Source of the DNA: Enterococcus_E cecorum_B
Lineage (GTDB): Bacteria; Bacillota; Bacilli; Lactobacillales; Enterococcaceae
Reading direction: 5' to 3'
DNA length: 64,000 nucleotides
Assembly (NCBI GenBank): GCA_946499615.1
Contig: CAMMST010000006.1
Location: 1-64,000 of the forward strand
Made by a program: the position numbers and the translations under genes. Under the pieces are notes generated by a model. The model made no database searches. It saw only the letters and a program-made list of their open reading frames with translations, and was not told where the DNA came from. Shown here piece after piece: positions 1 through 8,535 of this stretch (position 1 is its first letter; the number at the start of each line of letters is the position of its first letter).

Positions 1-1215
1 GCTGCATTTTTATCTGCCGCTGCTTTGTCAATTGCTGCTTTAGCTTCCGTTTTTGTTGCACTTGCTGTTGAAACATTATTGATGGCTGAAACACCTTGTG
101 CTTTTGCTGTCTCTACACCTTGCGCATCTTTTGCTTGATCAATCGCTGTTTTGGCTGCTTTTGCTGCATCGTCTGCTTTTGCATTTGCCGCTACTTTTTC
201 TTCATCTGTTAGCGTACTTTTCGCGATTTCTTCTTTCTTATTCGCTAATGCTTCATCTATCGCTGCTTTTGCGTCTGTCTTTGCTTGGTTTTCTGTTGAA
301 ACATTATTGATGGCTGAAACACCTTGTGTTTTTGCTGTTTCTACACCCTGTGCATCCGCTGCTTGGTCAATCGCTGTTTTGGCTGCTTTTGCTGCATCGT
401 CTGCTTTTGCATTTGCCGCTACTTTTTCTTCATCTGTTAGCGTACTTTTCGCGATTTCTTCTTTCTTATTCGCTAATGCTTCATCTATCGCTGCTTTTGC
501 GTCTGTCTTTGCTTGGTTTTCTGTTGAAACATTATTGATGGCTGAAACACCTTGTGTTTTTGCTGTTTCTACACCTTGTGCATCTTTTGCTTGGTCAATT
601 GCTATTTTGGCTGCTTTAGCTGCATCGTCTGCTTCCTTATTTGCCGCTACTTTTTCTTCATCTGTTAGCTTACTTTTCGCGATTTCTTCTTTCTTCTTCG
701 CTAATGCTTCATCAATCGCTGCTTTCGCGTCTGATTTTGATGCACTTTCTGTTGAAACATTATTGATGTCTGAAACACCTTTATTTTTAGCTGCTTCTAC
801 ACCTTGCGCATCCGTTGCTGCATCAATTGCCTTTTTGGCTTCGTCTGCTAGACGTTCTACCTCTGCCTTAGCTGCAGTTTTTTCGTCCGGCGTTAAATCA
901 CTTGATTCGATTGCTGCATTTTTATCTGCCGCTGCTTGGTCAATTGCTGCTTTAGCTTCCGTTTTTGTTGCACTTTCTGTTGAAACATTATTGATATCTG
1001 AAACACCTTTATTTTTAGCTGCTTCTACACCTTGCGCATCTGCTGCTTCATCAATCGCTGTTTTGGCTGCATTGGCCGCATCTTCTGCTTTCTTATTTGC
1101 CGTTGCTTTTTCTGCATCAGTCAACTTACTGTTCTCGATTTCTTCTTTCTTATTCGCTAATGCTTCATCAATTGCTGCTTTTGCGTCTGATTTTGATGAA
1201 TCATTATTCAGCGCC
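1..1215. repeat. 228-bp (76-codon) in-frame tandem repeats
   Basis: The phrase TTGAAACATTATTGAT recurs with its G at positions 70, 298, 526, 754 and 982, exactly 228 bp apart. The array therefore has five visible junctions and continues beyond the left edge. The units at about 70-298 and 298-526 are almost identical, while the units near 760-1215 are more diverged, indicating recent duplication at the distal side. All units are in frame with the surface protein. Confidence 0.95.
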
Positions 1216-1841
1216 TTCTTCAATGCTTCTTCAGATATTAAACCATTTAATTCCGTTGCTAAATCGGTAGAATGATTCATTATTTTATCTGCAGTAATAT
1301 CTTTTTCTTTCATATCCTCTAATTGGTTGATAATATCTGAGTATTTATCTGCATTTGGACTGGTTTTTAACTCATTTATCTTTTTATCAATTTCAGTTTT
1401 GAAAGAATCAACCGCTCGAGTAGAATATGCCGAAATTACTCTATTAATGAAGGTATCAGAAAAACTTTTCGGATTTGCCATATCTCCCTTTAACACATCA
1501 TTAAAATAACTATAATTGATAGAATAATCAGGAATTAACGTCTTAATTTGTGCACTACCGTTATACCAATCAATCAGGTCTTCAACACGCTTTTGAGTTA
1601 ATCCAGTAGCCCCTTCTTGTAGATAATATTGCGTAATAAGGGCTGCATCTTCTCTTGTCCAATCAGATTGTTTTAGCGAAGATTTATCGATTGTATCCGC
1701 AAAGACAATTGATGATGACATTTGTGTTTGATCAGTGAACATCGGTACGCCAAATATTACTGTAGCAAGCAAGACTGAACCTACTCCAGTCTTAAATTTT
1801 CTGATTGAGAATCTCTGTTTTTTTATCATTTCATTCACCAT
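1..1841 (-). CDS. YSIRK-signal surface protein with DUF1542-like repeats (3' end outside window)
   Basis: This is an open frame on the minus strand from 1841 to the left edge, so the C-terminus and any LPXTG anchor are not visible. The N-terminus carries a YSIRK-type export signal (FSIRKFKTGVGSVLLATVIFG split around residues 12-32: FSIRK, then GVGS), typical of septum-directed, sortase-anchored proteins of Gram-positive cocci. After about 180 residues of non-repeated sequence it enters 76-residue repeats rich in Ala, Lys, Asp and Glu, with phrases such as AAIDEALANKKEE, AKTAIDQA and GVSAINNVSTE. These resemble DUF1542/GA-like helical repeats of adhesins. Start: ATG 1841, with ATG 1829 as an alternative better spaced from GGTGA. 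A good promoter lies just upstream. Function is inferred as adhesion or extracellular-matrix binding; the ligand is unknown. Homogeneous repeats make the length variable and easy to misassemble. Confidence 0.85.
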   Translation of the reverse strand, partial: MVNEMIKKQRFSIRKFKTGVGSVLLATVIFGVPMFTDQTQMSSSIVFADTIDKSSLKQSDWTREDAALITQYYLQEGATGLTQKRVEDLIDWYNGSAQIKTLIPDYSINYSYFNDVLKGDMANPKSFSDTFINRVISAYSTRAVDSFKTEIDKKINELKTSPNADKYSDIINQLEDMKEKDITADKIMNHSTDLATELNGLISEEALKKALNNDSSKSDAKAAIDEALANKKEEIENSKLTDAEKATANKKAEDAANAAKTAIDEAADAQGVEAAKNKGVSDINNVSTESATKTEAKAAIDQAAADKNAAIESSDLTPDEKTAAKAEVERLADEAKKAIDAATDAQGVEAAKNKGVSDINNVSTESASKSDAKAAIDEALAKKKEEIAKSKLTDEEKVAANKEADDAAKAAKIAIDQAKDAQGVETAKTQGVSAINNVSTENQAKTDAKAAIDEALANKKEEIAKSTLTDEEKVAANAKADDAAKAAKTAIDQAADAQGVETAKTQGVSAINNVSTENQAKTDAKAAIDEALANKKEEIAKSTLTDEEKVAANAKADDAAKAAKTAIDQAKDAQGVETAKAQGVSAINNVSTASATKTEAKAAIDKAAADKNA

Positions 1842-1872
1842 ATCTCCATATTTTTTATTATTACTACTATTA

Positions 1873-1902
1873 ATCATATATCATTGTTTTAATTATTGTC
1901 AA
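1873..1902 (-). promoter_or_regulatory. Sigma-A promoter of the YSIRK protein gene
   Basis: On the minus strand TTGACA (1897-1902) is followed after 18 nt by TATGAT (1873-1878), about 30 bp before the start codon. The rest of the 1842-2215 gap is AT-rich, and I see no gene in it. Confidence 0.75.
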
Positions 1903-2215
1903 ATACGGAGTTTAATAATATTTAAACCGAAACATATTCAGTGAAAACAATTATTTTTAACCATTCAAAAAACCAATATAAACAGCATTTATAATTTGAA
2001 ACGCGTTATTTCGAATAAAATTTAATCGTTATTTACGTTTACATACTACCACACTATGATAATCTATTATTCAATTTCAAACAAAGAAAAATATAGTCAT
2101 TTTAAAAAATAGATATATTCTACTTATACTCATTTTTCAGTTTCATCCGTTAAAACAAACAATTTAGGTCATTTATTTGCTAAAATCAGAATGAATTCAC
2201 ATGGGTTTCAACACA

Positions 2216-2252
2216 CAAAAAAAGCCCAAGACATCCGAAGACATCTTGGGCT
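2216..2252 (-). terminator. Terminator of the rplU-prp-rpmA operon
   Basis: Minus-strand hairpin AGCCCAAGA/TCTTGGGCT (2244-2252 and 2223-2231), extended by four more pairs closing a UUCG tetraloop and followed by seven U residues. Confidence 0.9.
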
Positions 2253-2264
2253 ATTGAAATTCAA

Positions 2265-2549
2265 TTATTTAGCAACTGGGTATACTGACACTTGTTTTTT
2301 GTCGCGACCTTTACGTTCAAAACGTACTACGCCGTCAACTTTCGCATATAATGTGTCATCTCCGCCGATACCAACGTTAACACCTGGATAAATCTTAGTA
2401 CCACGTTGACGGTAAAGGATAGAACCACCTGTAACAGTTTGACCGTCTGCACGTTTCGCACCTAAGCGTTTTGCACGTGAGTCACGTCCGTTAGAAGTAG
2501 AACCCCCACCTTTTTTATGAGCGAAGAATTGTAAGTTCATCTTTAACAT
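2265..2549 (-). CDS. rpmA: 50S ribosomal protein L27
   Basis: A 94-residue L27, the large-subunit protein near the peptidyl-transferase centre. It begins MLKMNLQFF followed by AHKKGGGSTSNGRDS, the Firmicutes form in which the first nine residues are removed between FF and AHKK by the protease Prp, encoded just upstream. I start it at ATG 2549, eight nt after AGGAGG. A GTG at 2558 in the same frame overlaps that Shine-Dalgarno sequence and is unlikely. It is the last gene of the rplU-prp-rpmA operon and is followed by a strong terminator. Length and sequence are normal for the family. Confidence 0.97.
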   Translation of the reverse strand: MLKMNLQFFAHKKGGGSTSNGRDSRAKRLGAKRADGQTVTGGSILYRQRGTKIYPGVNVGIGGDDTLYAKVDGVVRFERKGRDKKQVSVYPVAK

Positions 2550-2561
2550 GAGATGCACCTC

Positions 2562-2906
2562 CTAGTGATTTGTAATGGTTTTGATTTGGATATATTGCTG
2601 ATAGTCTTCTTGTACCGACTCTAAACCTAAAAGTAAGCTTTCAAGGAGAATCTGCGCGACATTTTTTTGCTCCTGAGTCAAATCTTCAGAAATCGTCGCC
2701 TCTAGGAAACCACCATTTTCTTGATCTGCCTCAACTTGCATTTCAATGCCAGCAAGTGAAGAGACACTATTAATCGCATTGATGCTCAATGCACTCACAG
2801 CAGCACAGACGATATCTTCGCCATATTCTCCTGCCCCAGCATGACCTGTAATGCGAAATTGATGTATCGTTCCTGATTCTGTTCGGTAAAAAGTACCCTT
2901 AATCAT
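2562..2906 (-). CDS. prp: Ribosomal-processing cysteine protease Prp (YsxB family)
   Basis: A 114-residue cysteine protease that trims the N-terminal extension of L27, an essential maturation step in Firmicutes. The catalytic pair is visible: His in GHAGAGEYG (about residue 21) and Cys in EDIVCAAVSAL (about residue 33). It lies between rplU and rpmA, the invariant arrangement in this phylum, which puts the enzyme next to its substrate. Start: ATG 2906, seven nt after AAGGA; a TTG three nt upstream sits too close to the ribosome-binding site. Fourteen nt separate its stop from the rpmA ATG. Confidence 0.95.
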   Translation of the reverse strand: MIKGTFYRTESGTIHQFRITGHAGAGEYGEDIVCAAVSALSINAINSVSSLAGIEMQVEADQENGGFLEATISEDLTQEQKNVAQILLESLLLGLESVQEDYQQYIQIKTITNH

Positions 2907-2928
2907 CAACTTATCCTTCTTTGTCTAA

Positions 2929-3237
2929 TTATGCGTTAATTGCTTCGATAACCACTTTAGTGTATGGTTGACGATGACCTTGTTTGCGGTGTGAATGTTT
3001 TTTAGGTTTGTATTTGAAAGTCACAACTTTCTTTTGTTTGCCGTGTTTTTCAACAGTACCTACAACAGTTGCACCAGCTACTAAAGGAGTTCCCACTTTA
3101 GTTGATTCGCCACCAACTAAGACAACTTCATCGAAAGTAACTTTTTCGCCAGCTTCAACGTTTAATTTTTCAACGTAGATAGCTTGACCTACTTCAACCT
3201 TCACTTGTTTACCACCAGTTTTGATAATTGCGTACAT
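2929..3237 (-). CDS. rplU: 50S ribosomal protein L21
   Basis: A 102-residue L21 (begins MYAIIKTGGKQVKVEVG; the C-terminal part is KKHSHRKQGHRQPYTKV). It is a 23S rRNA-binding protein of the large subunit and the first gene of rplU-prp-rpmA. AAGGAGGTGC lies about 6 nt before the ATG. A roughly 105-nt structured leader precedes it, consistent with autogenous control by an L21 leader in Firmicutes. Nothing is unusual in length or sequence. Confidence 0.98.
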   Translation of the reverse strand: MYAIIKTGGKQVKVEVGQAIYVEKLNVEAGEKVTFDEVVLVGGESTKVGTPLVAGATVVGTVEKHGKQKKVVTFKYKPKKHSHRKQGHRQPYTKVVIEAINA

Positions 3238-3241
3238 GCTT

Positions 3242-3342
3242 AAAGCACCTCCTTATATATACTTAGACTCGCCATCCCAAGCGACATGCGTACTTAAATA
3301 CTTGTTCTGAGCGGTTGTAGCTGTGGAGACCACAATTACAAC
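3242..3342 (-). promoter_or_regulatory. Candidate L21 ribosomal-protein leader
   Basis: The untranslated leader of rplU is about 100 nt, more GC-rich than its surroundings, and able to fold locally (for example TCGC/GCGA around the TTGGGATG loop). The position matches the L21_leader family of low-GC Gram-positives. I could not align it to the family model, so the identification rests on context. Confidence 0.5.
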
Positions 3343-3348
3343 AATTTA

Positions 3349-3377
3349 AGACTACCAAAACCGTCCTTGCTTGTCAA
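3349..3377 (-). promoter_or_regulatory. Promoter of rplU-prp-rpmA
   Basis: TTGACA (3372-3377), a 17-nt spacer, then TAGTCT (3349-3354) on the minus strand. Confidence 0.7.
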
Positions 3378-3508
3378 TCATTTTTGACTGATTTCTTTTG
3401 ATTTTCTGAAAAGATTGGAAAGTAGGGATTTTTCGTTTAAATGTGGAGAACTCCCCCTTATCTAGATTCTTTTTGACAAATAATAATAAATTTTTAAACT
3501 TTGGCTAC

Positions 3509-3538
3509 TTGTCGTCATCACTCATAAAAAGGTATACT
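3509..3538 (+). promoter_or_regulatory. Promoter of the LTA-synthase-like gene
   Basis: TTGTCG (3509-3514), an 18-nt spacer, then TATACT (3533-3538), about 40 bp before the proposed start. TTGACA at 3473 has no good -10 partner. Confidence 0.55.
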
Positions 3539-3577
3539 AGAAACATATGAAAAATTGATGATAGGGTGGGAAATAAT

Positions 3578-5392
3578 TTGATTTTTTTACAACTACTAAT
3601 TTACTTACTTGTCGGGGTGATTACTTGTGCTGTCGATGTCTGGCTGACTGAGGATTACAGCAAGTCGACAATCTTCAAAAAATGGCTGATTGACACGCTT
3701 TTGACCAATGCGGTGGCGTTATTAATTGTGCGCTTTGCCTTAAATATCCAGACTGGGCTCATTCCTGAAATTTATGGCACGAATTTTGCCTACAAGTATC
3801 TAGCCTTAGCACTTGGGATTGGCTTAGGCTTAAATATCTTAAAAGGTGGATTCCAAGGGGCAGTCTTTTTGGAAAAAGCCGAGGGAAAAACAACGGCCTG
3901 GCAAATCGTACTCAGTGTAATTAGCTGTATCCTTTTTGCTTTAGGAACGGTCTGCTTTATTGGGACGAGTTGGTTTATTGATTTCTTCGGTCGGCTAACA
4001 CCAGAGCAATTTATCTTTAACTTCAAATCACCAGTTAAGGGTACTGCGAGCAATATGACCGATCAAATCGTCGGTACCCCAGTATTATTTGCGGTTGGTT
4101 TATTAATTATCTTTGCAGTCTTATTGTTTGCGAATAAAGATATCTACGTCAAAGATTATAGAGTGCTTCCTAATAGAGTCAAACGTATTTTATTTGCGCT
4201 GTTCAGTCTAGGATTTTTAGCTAGCGGTATCTTCTATAGTATTAAAGAACTCCAACTAGATAAAGTCTATGCTGCTTACTTTGACCAATCTAACTTTATT
4301 AAAGACGAGTATGTCAATCCAAATGATGTCAAGCTCACCTTTCCAAAACAAAAACGCAATGTCATTCATCTCTACTTAGAGTCTATTGAGAATTCTTACT
4401 TTGATAAGGCCAATGGTGGTTTTATGGATGAGAACTTAATGCCTGATTTGATGGAACTATCTAAAGAAGGGATTCATTTTAGTGAGTCGAAAACATTTGG
4501 CGGACCTTATCAAACGTATGGCTCTAGCTGGTCTGTGGCATCCATGGTTAATATGAGTAGTGGCTTGCCGCTAAAGATTCCAATGGATGGTAATAGTTAC
4601 GGTAAGACAGGGCAATTTTTACCAGGTGCGACACTTATCGGGGATATCTTAGCGAAACAAGGCTATGAACAAACGATTATGTTCGGCGCAGATGCAGACT
4701 TTGGTGGTTTGACGAGCTTCTTTACGACACATGGTCACTACAATATTTTCGATGTGAAATATGCGCGCAAAGCTAGCTTGATTCCAAAAGATTATAATGT
4801 ATGGTGGGGCTTTGAGGATAATAAGTTATACGATTTTGCCAAAGCAGAGATGACGCGTCTAGCAAATACGGGCAAACCATTTAACTTTACCATGGAAAAT
4901 GCCGATACTCACTTCCCTGATGGCTTTGTCGAACCAGATACACCAAAGATTTATCCAAGTCAATATGCCAATGTCATTCACCATTCTCAAAAACAAATTG
5001 TGGATTTAGTTCGTTGGATTCAGCAACAACCATTCTATAAAGATTCCGTGATTATTCTAACTGGGGATCACCCAAGCATGGATAAGAAATTCTTTGCTAA
5101 CTTTGATCCAAATTATCACCGCACGACGTTTAACTTGATTTTAAATGCGGACTTTGACCAAAAGAATATCAAAGCCTTCAATCGCAAATACGCCCCATAT
5201 GATTACTTCCCTACCATTTTGGCAAGTATGGGTGTGAAAATTCAAGGCAATCGTTTAGGACTTGGTAGTAATTTGGCTTCTGATACGCCAACCTTGATTG
5301 AAAAATACGGCTTAGATAAAGTCAACAATGAATTATCGAAAAATAGTAACTACTATAATGATGCTTTTGTCGATGAAAAAAATGCAAAATAA
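3578..5392 (+). CDS. LTA synthase / phosphoglycerol transferase-like membrane enzyme
   Basis: About 604 residues: an N-terminal membrane domain of roughly five helices (to about residue 230), then an extracellular alkaline-phosphatase-superfamily (sulfatase-fold) domain. Metal and nucleophile signatures are visible: HLYLESIENSY, the catalytic-Thr region GGPYQTYGSSWSVASM, MENADTHFPDG and ILTGDHPSMD. Family members move sn-glycerol-1-phosphate from phosphatidylglycerol onto lipoteichoic acid, glycans or other acceptors. The GSSWSVASMV..SSGLPL block is closer to OpgB/GacH-like phosphoglycerol transferases than to classical LtaS, so the acceptor may be a wall polysaccharide. The start is uncertain: TTG 3578 has GGGTGGG seven nt upstream, while GTG 3566 has no ribosome-binding site. 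It is monocistronic and followed by a strong terminator. Confidence 0.85.
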   Translation: MIFLQLLIYLLVGVITCAVDVWLTEDYSKSTIFKKWLIDTLLTNAVALLIVRFALNIQTGLIPEIYGTNFAYKYLALALGIGLGLNILKGGFQGAVFLEKAEGKTTAWQIVLSVISCILFALGTVCFIGTSWFIDFFGRLTPEQFIFNFKSPVKGTASNMTDQIVGTPVLFAVGLLIIFAVLLFANKDIYVKDYRVLPNRVKRILFALFSLGFLASGIFYSIKELQLDKVYAAYFDQSNFIKDEYVNPNDVKLTFPKQKRNVIHLYLESIENSYFDKANGGFMDENLMPDLMELSKEGIHFSESKTFGGPYQTYGSSWSVASMVNMSSGLPLKIPMDGNSYGKTGQFLPGATLIGDILAKQGYEQTIMFGADADFGGLTSFFTTHGHYNIFDVKYARKASLIPKDYNVWWGFEDNKLYDFAKAEMTRLANTGKPFNFTMENADTHFPDGFVEPDTPKIYPSQYANVIHHSQKQIVDLVRWIQQQPFYKDSVIILTGDHPSMDKKFFANFDPNYHRTTFNLILNADFDQKNIKAFNRKYAPYDYFPTILASMGVKIQGNRLGLGSNLASDTPTLIEKYGLDKVNNELSKNSNYYNDAFVDEKNAK

Positions 5393-5396
5393 ATAC

Positions 5397-5431
5397 AAAA
5401 ACGCGCTTGATGGAATTTCAGCGCGTTTTTT
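5397..5431 (+). terminator. Terminator of the LTA-synthase-like gene
   Basis: AAAACGCGCT and AGCGCGTTTT enclose a 12-nt loop and end in a T tract. The A-rich 5' side could make it work for leuD read-through too. Confidence 0.85.
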
Positions 5432-5510
5432 ATATAGAAAGATACCAGTGCGTTTATCAAGATGGAGATAGGGAAGACATGAGCACAACTGGTAGACTTA
5501 CTAACTGATT

Positions 5511-6098
5511 TTAAGCACGATAGCTAGGAATCGTCTGCTCATAGGCGGTGATTTCATCAGCAGATTGGAGCGTAATCCCTATTTCATCTAAGCCATTTAA
5601 TAATTTATACTTCCAGGTTTCATCGATATCAAAATGATACGTATCCTCACCCATACTTACAGTTTGAGCTTCTAAATCAATCGTTATCTGATGATTGCTA
5701 GGTAAATGGGCGATTTTTTCGCGCGCGTTTTGGTCTAATACGATGGGTAATAAACCATTTTTTGTCGCATTCATATAGAAGATATCACTAAAACTGCCGG
5801 CAATCACCGCTTTAAAGCCATAATCCATCAAAGACCAAGCAGCATGCTCACGAGAAGAACCCGAGCCAAAATTATCGCCAGCAACTAGGATAGTCGCCTG
5901 CTGATAGTCCGGATGATTCAAGATAAAATCAGGATTTAAACTGCGGTCTGCTAGATAGCGCCAATCATCAAATAAAAACTCCCCAAAGCCTGATTTTTCC
6001 ACACGTTTGAGATAAGTTTTAGGTATCAACTGGTCCGTATCAATATTATCATTCATCAATGGGACGCTTTGCCCGGTGTGTATCGTAAATTTTTCCAT
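5511..6098 (-). CDS. leuD: 3-isopropylmalate dehydratase small subunit
   Basis: The 195-residue swivel subunit of isopropylmalate isomerase, converting 2- to 3-isopropylmalate with LeuC in leucine synthesis. Family landmarks: NIDTDQLIPKTYLK near the N-terminus and GDNFGSGSSREHAAW around residues 74-88. It is the last gene of leuABCD. Its ATG shares one base with the leuC stop codon (TAATG), implying translational coupling. No convincing terminator of its own was seen between it and the hairpin at 5397-5431. Confidence 0.97.
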   Translation of the reverse strand: MEKFTIHTGQSVPLMNDNIDTDQLIPKTYLKRVEKSGFGEFLFDDWRYLADRSLNPDFILNHPDYQQATILVAGDNFGSGSSREHAAWSLMDYGFKAVIAGSFSDIFYMNATKNGLLPIVLDQNAREKIAHLPSNHQITIDLEAQTVSMGEDTYHFDIDETWKYKLLNGLDEIGITLQSADEITAYEQTIPSYRA

Positions 6099-7474
6099 TA
6101 GTTTTCACCTACTTCTTTTCTTACATCTACAAAATGCCCATGAATTGCTGCCGCGGCGGCCATGGCTGGAGAGCAAAGATGGGTGCGTGAATTCTTTCCT
6201 TGACGGCCGACAAAGTTACGGTTAGACGTTGAGGCACAATGGACGTATTCAGGTACGCGGTCAGGATTCATCCCTAGACACATCGAGCAGCCTGGTTCGC
6301 GCCATTCAAAGCCAGCTTCTTTAAAGATTTGATCTAAGCCCATCTTCTCCGCTGCTTTTTTCACCGGTCTAGAGCCTGGTACGACCATGGCGGTGACTTT
6401 AGGATGGACTTTTTTGCCACGAATGAATTGGGCCGCTTCTTGTAAATCAGATAGACGACCATTGGTACAAGAACCGATAAAGACATACTCAATCGGAATC
6501 TCACTTGGCATTTGTCCAGGATGAAGGTCCATGTATTCATAAGCGAGCGTGTCGTTATGGTCTTGAATCGCTGGGAAGGCCTCATCAAATGCCACGCCCA
6601 TTTCTGGATTCGTCCCCCAGGTAACATATGGGGCTAGAGTCGATACATCTAGCGTCAAAATACGGTCATAACAAGACTCATCATCTGTATACAGCGTTTG
6701 CCAATGTGCCACCGCTGCTTCAAAATCTTGAGGAGCATATTCACGTCCTTTAATATATTCAAACGTCTTTTTATCTGGGCGAATCATACCAATTTTGGCG
6801 CCCCCTTCAATCGACATATTACAAATCGTCATGCGCTCTTCCATGGACAAGTCTTCAATCGTCTCTCCATAAAATTCCGCTGCATAACCAACCCCAAAAT
6901 CAACCCCGTATTTACGAATCAAAGCAAGAATAATATCTTTGGCATAGACGCCTTTTGATAATTGACCAGTGACTTTGATGCCAAGGGTTTTGGGTTGTTT
7001 TTGCCAAATGGTTTGGGTAGCTAGGACGTGCTCCACTTCAGACGTACCAATCCCAAAAGCAATTGCCCCAAATGCACCATGTGTGGCCGTATGCGAATCC
7101 CCACAAACAATCACTTTGCCTGGCTGGGTCAGTCCTACTTCAGGTCCCACCATGTGCACGATGCCTTGACGTTCAGAGCCATTATCACATAACGTAATGC
7201 CAAACTCCTCACAATTTTTTCTCAACGTATCAATCTGCTTTTTCGAAATTAAATCGGTAATATTATATATATCTTTAGTCGGTGTGTTGTGATCCATTGT
7301 CGCAAAGGTCTTATCTGGACGGCGCACGGGACGATTGGCTTGTCTTAGGCCTTCAAACGCTTGTGGCGAGGTAACTTCATGTATCATCTGCAAATCAACA
7401 TAAATTAACTGTGCTTGTCCTTTTTCTCCTTTAATCACATGTTCTTGCCATACTTTTTCAAATAGTGTCTGCAT
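6098..7474 (-). CDS. leuC: 3-isopropylmalate dehydratase large subunit
   Basis: A 458-residue aconitase-family [4Fe-4S] subunit. Cluster ligands are visible in GSCTNGRLSDL and in CSMCLGMNPD, with the substrate-site region GDSHTATHGAFGAIAFGIGTSE. It partners LeuD. Start: ATG 7474, eight nt after AGAGG; an in-frame GTG at 7483 lies inside that ribosome-binding site. It follows leuB by 14 nt. The cluster requirement links this pathway to the suf operon at 45.6-50.8 kb. Confidence 0.97.
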   Translation of the reverse strand: MQTLFEKVWQEHVIKGEKGQAQLIYVDLQMIHEVTSPQAFEGLRQANRPVRRPDKTFATMDHNTPTKDIYNITDLISKKQIDTLRKNCEEFGITLCDNGSERQGIVHMVGPEVGLTQPGKVIVCGDSHTATHGAFGAIAFGIGTSEVEHVLATQTIWQKQPKTLGIKVTGQLSKGVYAKDIILALIRKYGVDFGVGYAAEFYGETIEDLSMEERMTICNMSIEGGAKIGMIRPDKKTFEYIKGREYAPQDFEAAVAHWQTLYTDDESCYDRILTLDVSTLAPYVTWGTNPEMGVAFDEAFPAIQDHNDTLAYEYMDLHPGQMPSEIPIEYVFIGSCTNGRLSDLQEAAQFIRGKKVHPKVTAMVVPGSRPVKKAAEKMGLDQIFKEAGFEWREPGCSMCLGMNPDRVPEYVHCASTSNRNFVGRQGKNSRTHLCSPAMAAAAAIHGHFVDVRKEVGEN

Positions 7475-7488
7475 CGTTTTCACCTCTA

Positions 7489-8532
7489 TTATCTTTCTAG
7501 TTCTGCTATGACAGCTTGGGTAAATTCACTCGTCGTCGCTGTCCCATTTAAGTCAGGTGTCAAAATCCCTTTGGCCATTACCTCAAAGCAAGCGGCCTCG
7601 ATTTTCGCTGCAAGGGCTTCTTCTTTAAAGGATTGGCGCAACATCATCACGACTGATAAAATCATCGAAACGGGATTCGCGATATTCTTCCCTGCGATAT
7701 CGGGTGCTGAGCCGTGAATTGGTTCATAAAGTGACGGACCATTAATACTATGACTGGCACTAGGTAATACCCCTAAAGTTCCTGGTAAGACCGAAGCTTC
7801 ATCACTTAAGATATCCCCAAATAAATTTTCTGTGACGATGACATCTAGGGTATTTGGCTGTTGGACTAATTTCATCGCCGCTGAATCCACATATTGATGT
7901 GTTAAGGTGCAATCTGGATAATCTTTGGCGACTTCATTAGCGATCTTGCGCCATAATTTACTCGTAGCTAATACATTGGCTTTATCCACCGACATCACAC
8001 GTTTATTGCGAGTTTGGGCAATTCGAAAAGCCTGATGTAAGATGCGCGCAATTTCTTCTTTGCGGTAACGATTCGTATCATAAGCCTCATCTTCTCCTAA
8101 ATGACGCGGTTCACCAAAATAGATGCCGCTGGTTAATTCTCTGACTACGACCAAATCCGTTCCTGCGACAATTTCTGGTTTCAAGGGCGAATACTTCACA
8201 AGGGCTGGTGGGACTTGAACTGGGCGAATATTGGCAAAGAGATTTAACGCTTTTCGCAAGGCTAAGAGTCCAGCTTCTGGTGTTTTTTCGGCGTGCTCCC
8301 ATTTTGGTCCGCCGATTGCGCCCATTAATATCGCATCGGCACTTTGGCAGGCTTGTAAGGTTTCTGCTGGCAAAGGTTCTCCCGCCTTGTCAATAGCCGC
8401 ACCACCAAAGACATGGGCTTCGAAGGTATATTCTTTGGTAATTGTTGGACTAGCTGCTTGAAAGACTTTTAGCGCACTGTCCATAATTTCTGGTCCGATT
8501 CCATCACCGGCTAAAATCACTATTTTTTTCAT
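7489..8532 (-). CDS. leuB: 3-isopropylmalate dehydrogenase
   Basis: A 347-residue NAD-dependent dehydrogenase that oxidatively decarboxylates 3-isopropylmalate to 2-oxoisocaproate. It begins MKKIVILAGDGIGPEIM. Substrate/metal motifs include VVRELTSGIYFGEPR, LFGDILSDEASVLPG and the NAD-binding EPIHGSAPDIAGKNIANP. Standard length. Three nt separate it from leuA upstream, so it is translated in tandem. Confidence 0.98.
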   Translation of the reverse strand: MKKIVILAGDGIGPEIMDSALKVFQAASPTITKEYTFEAHVFGGAAIDKAGEPLPAETLQACQSADAILMGAIGGPKWEHAEKTPEAGLLALRKALNLFANIRPVQVPPALVKYSPLKPEIVAGTDLVVVRELTSGIYFGEPRHLGEDEAYDTNRYRKEEIARILHQAFRIAQTRNKRVMSVDKANVLATSKLWRKIANEVAKDYPDCTLTHQYVDSAAMKLVQQPNTLDVIVTENLFGDILSDEASVLPGTLGVLPSASHSINGPSLYEPIHGSAPDIAGKNIANPVSMILSVVMMLRQSFKEEALAAKIEAACFEVMAKGILTPDLNGTATTSEFTQAVIAELER

Positions 8533-8535
8533 CGC

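Noticed and set aside
1..1215. CRISPR-like regular repeats
   Set aside because: The period is 228 bp with no short spacer/repeat structure, and the units are in frame with a surface protein.
151..1275. Long plus-strand open frame (374 codons) across the repeats
   Set aside because: It is the antisense of the Ala/Lys-rich surface protein. The minus strand has a YSIRK signal, promoter and ribosome-binding site, while the plus strand has none.
3473..3500. TTGACA at 3473 as the main promoter of the LTA-synthase-like gene
   Set aside because: No -10-like hexamer at 16-18 nt; TTGTCG/TATACT at 3509-3538 fits better.
5432..5510. Possible leuD terminator (TACCAGT/ACTGGTA)
   Set aside because: A 7-bp stem with a long loop and no T run; the leu transcript more likely ends at 5397-5431.
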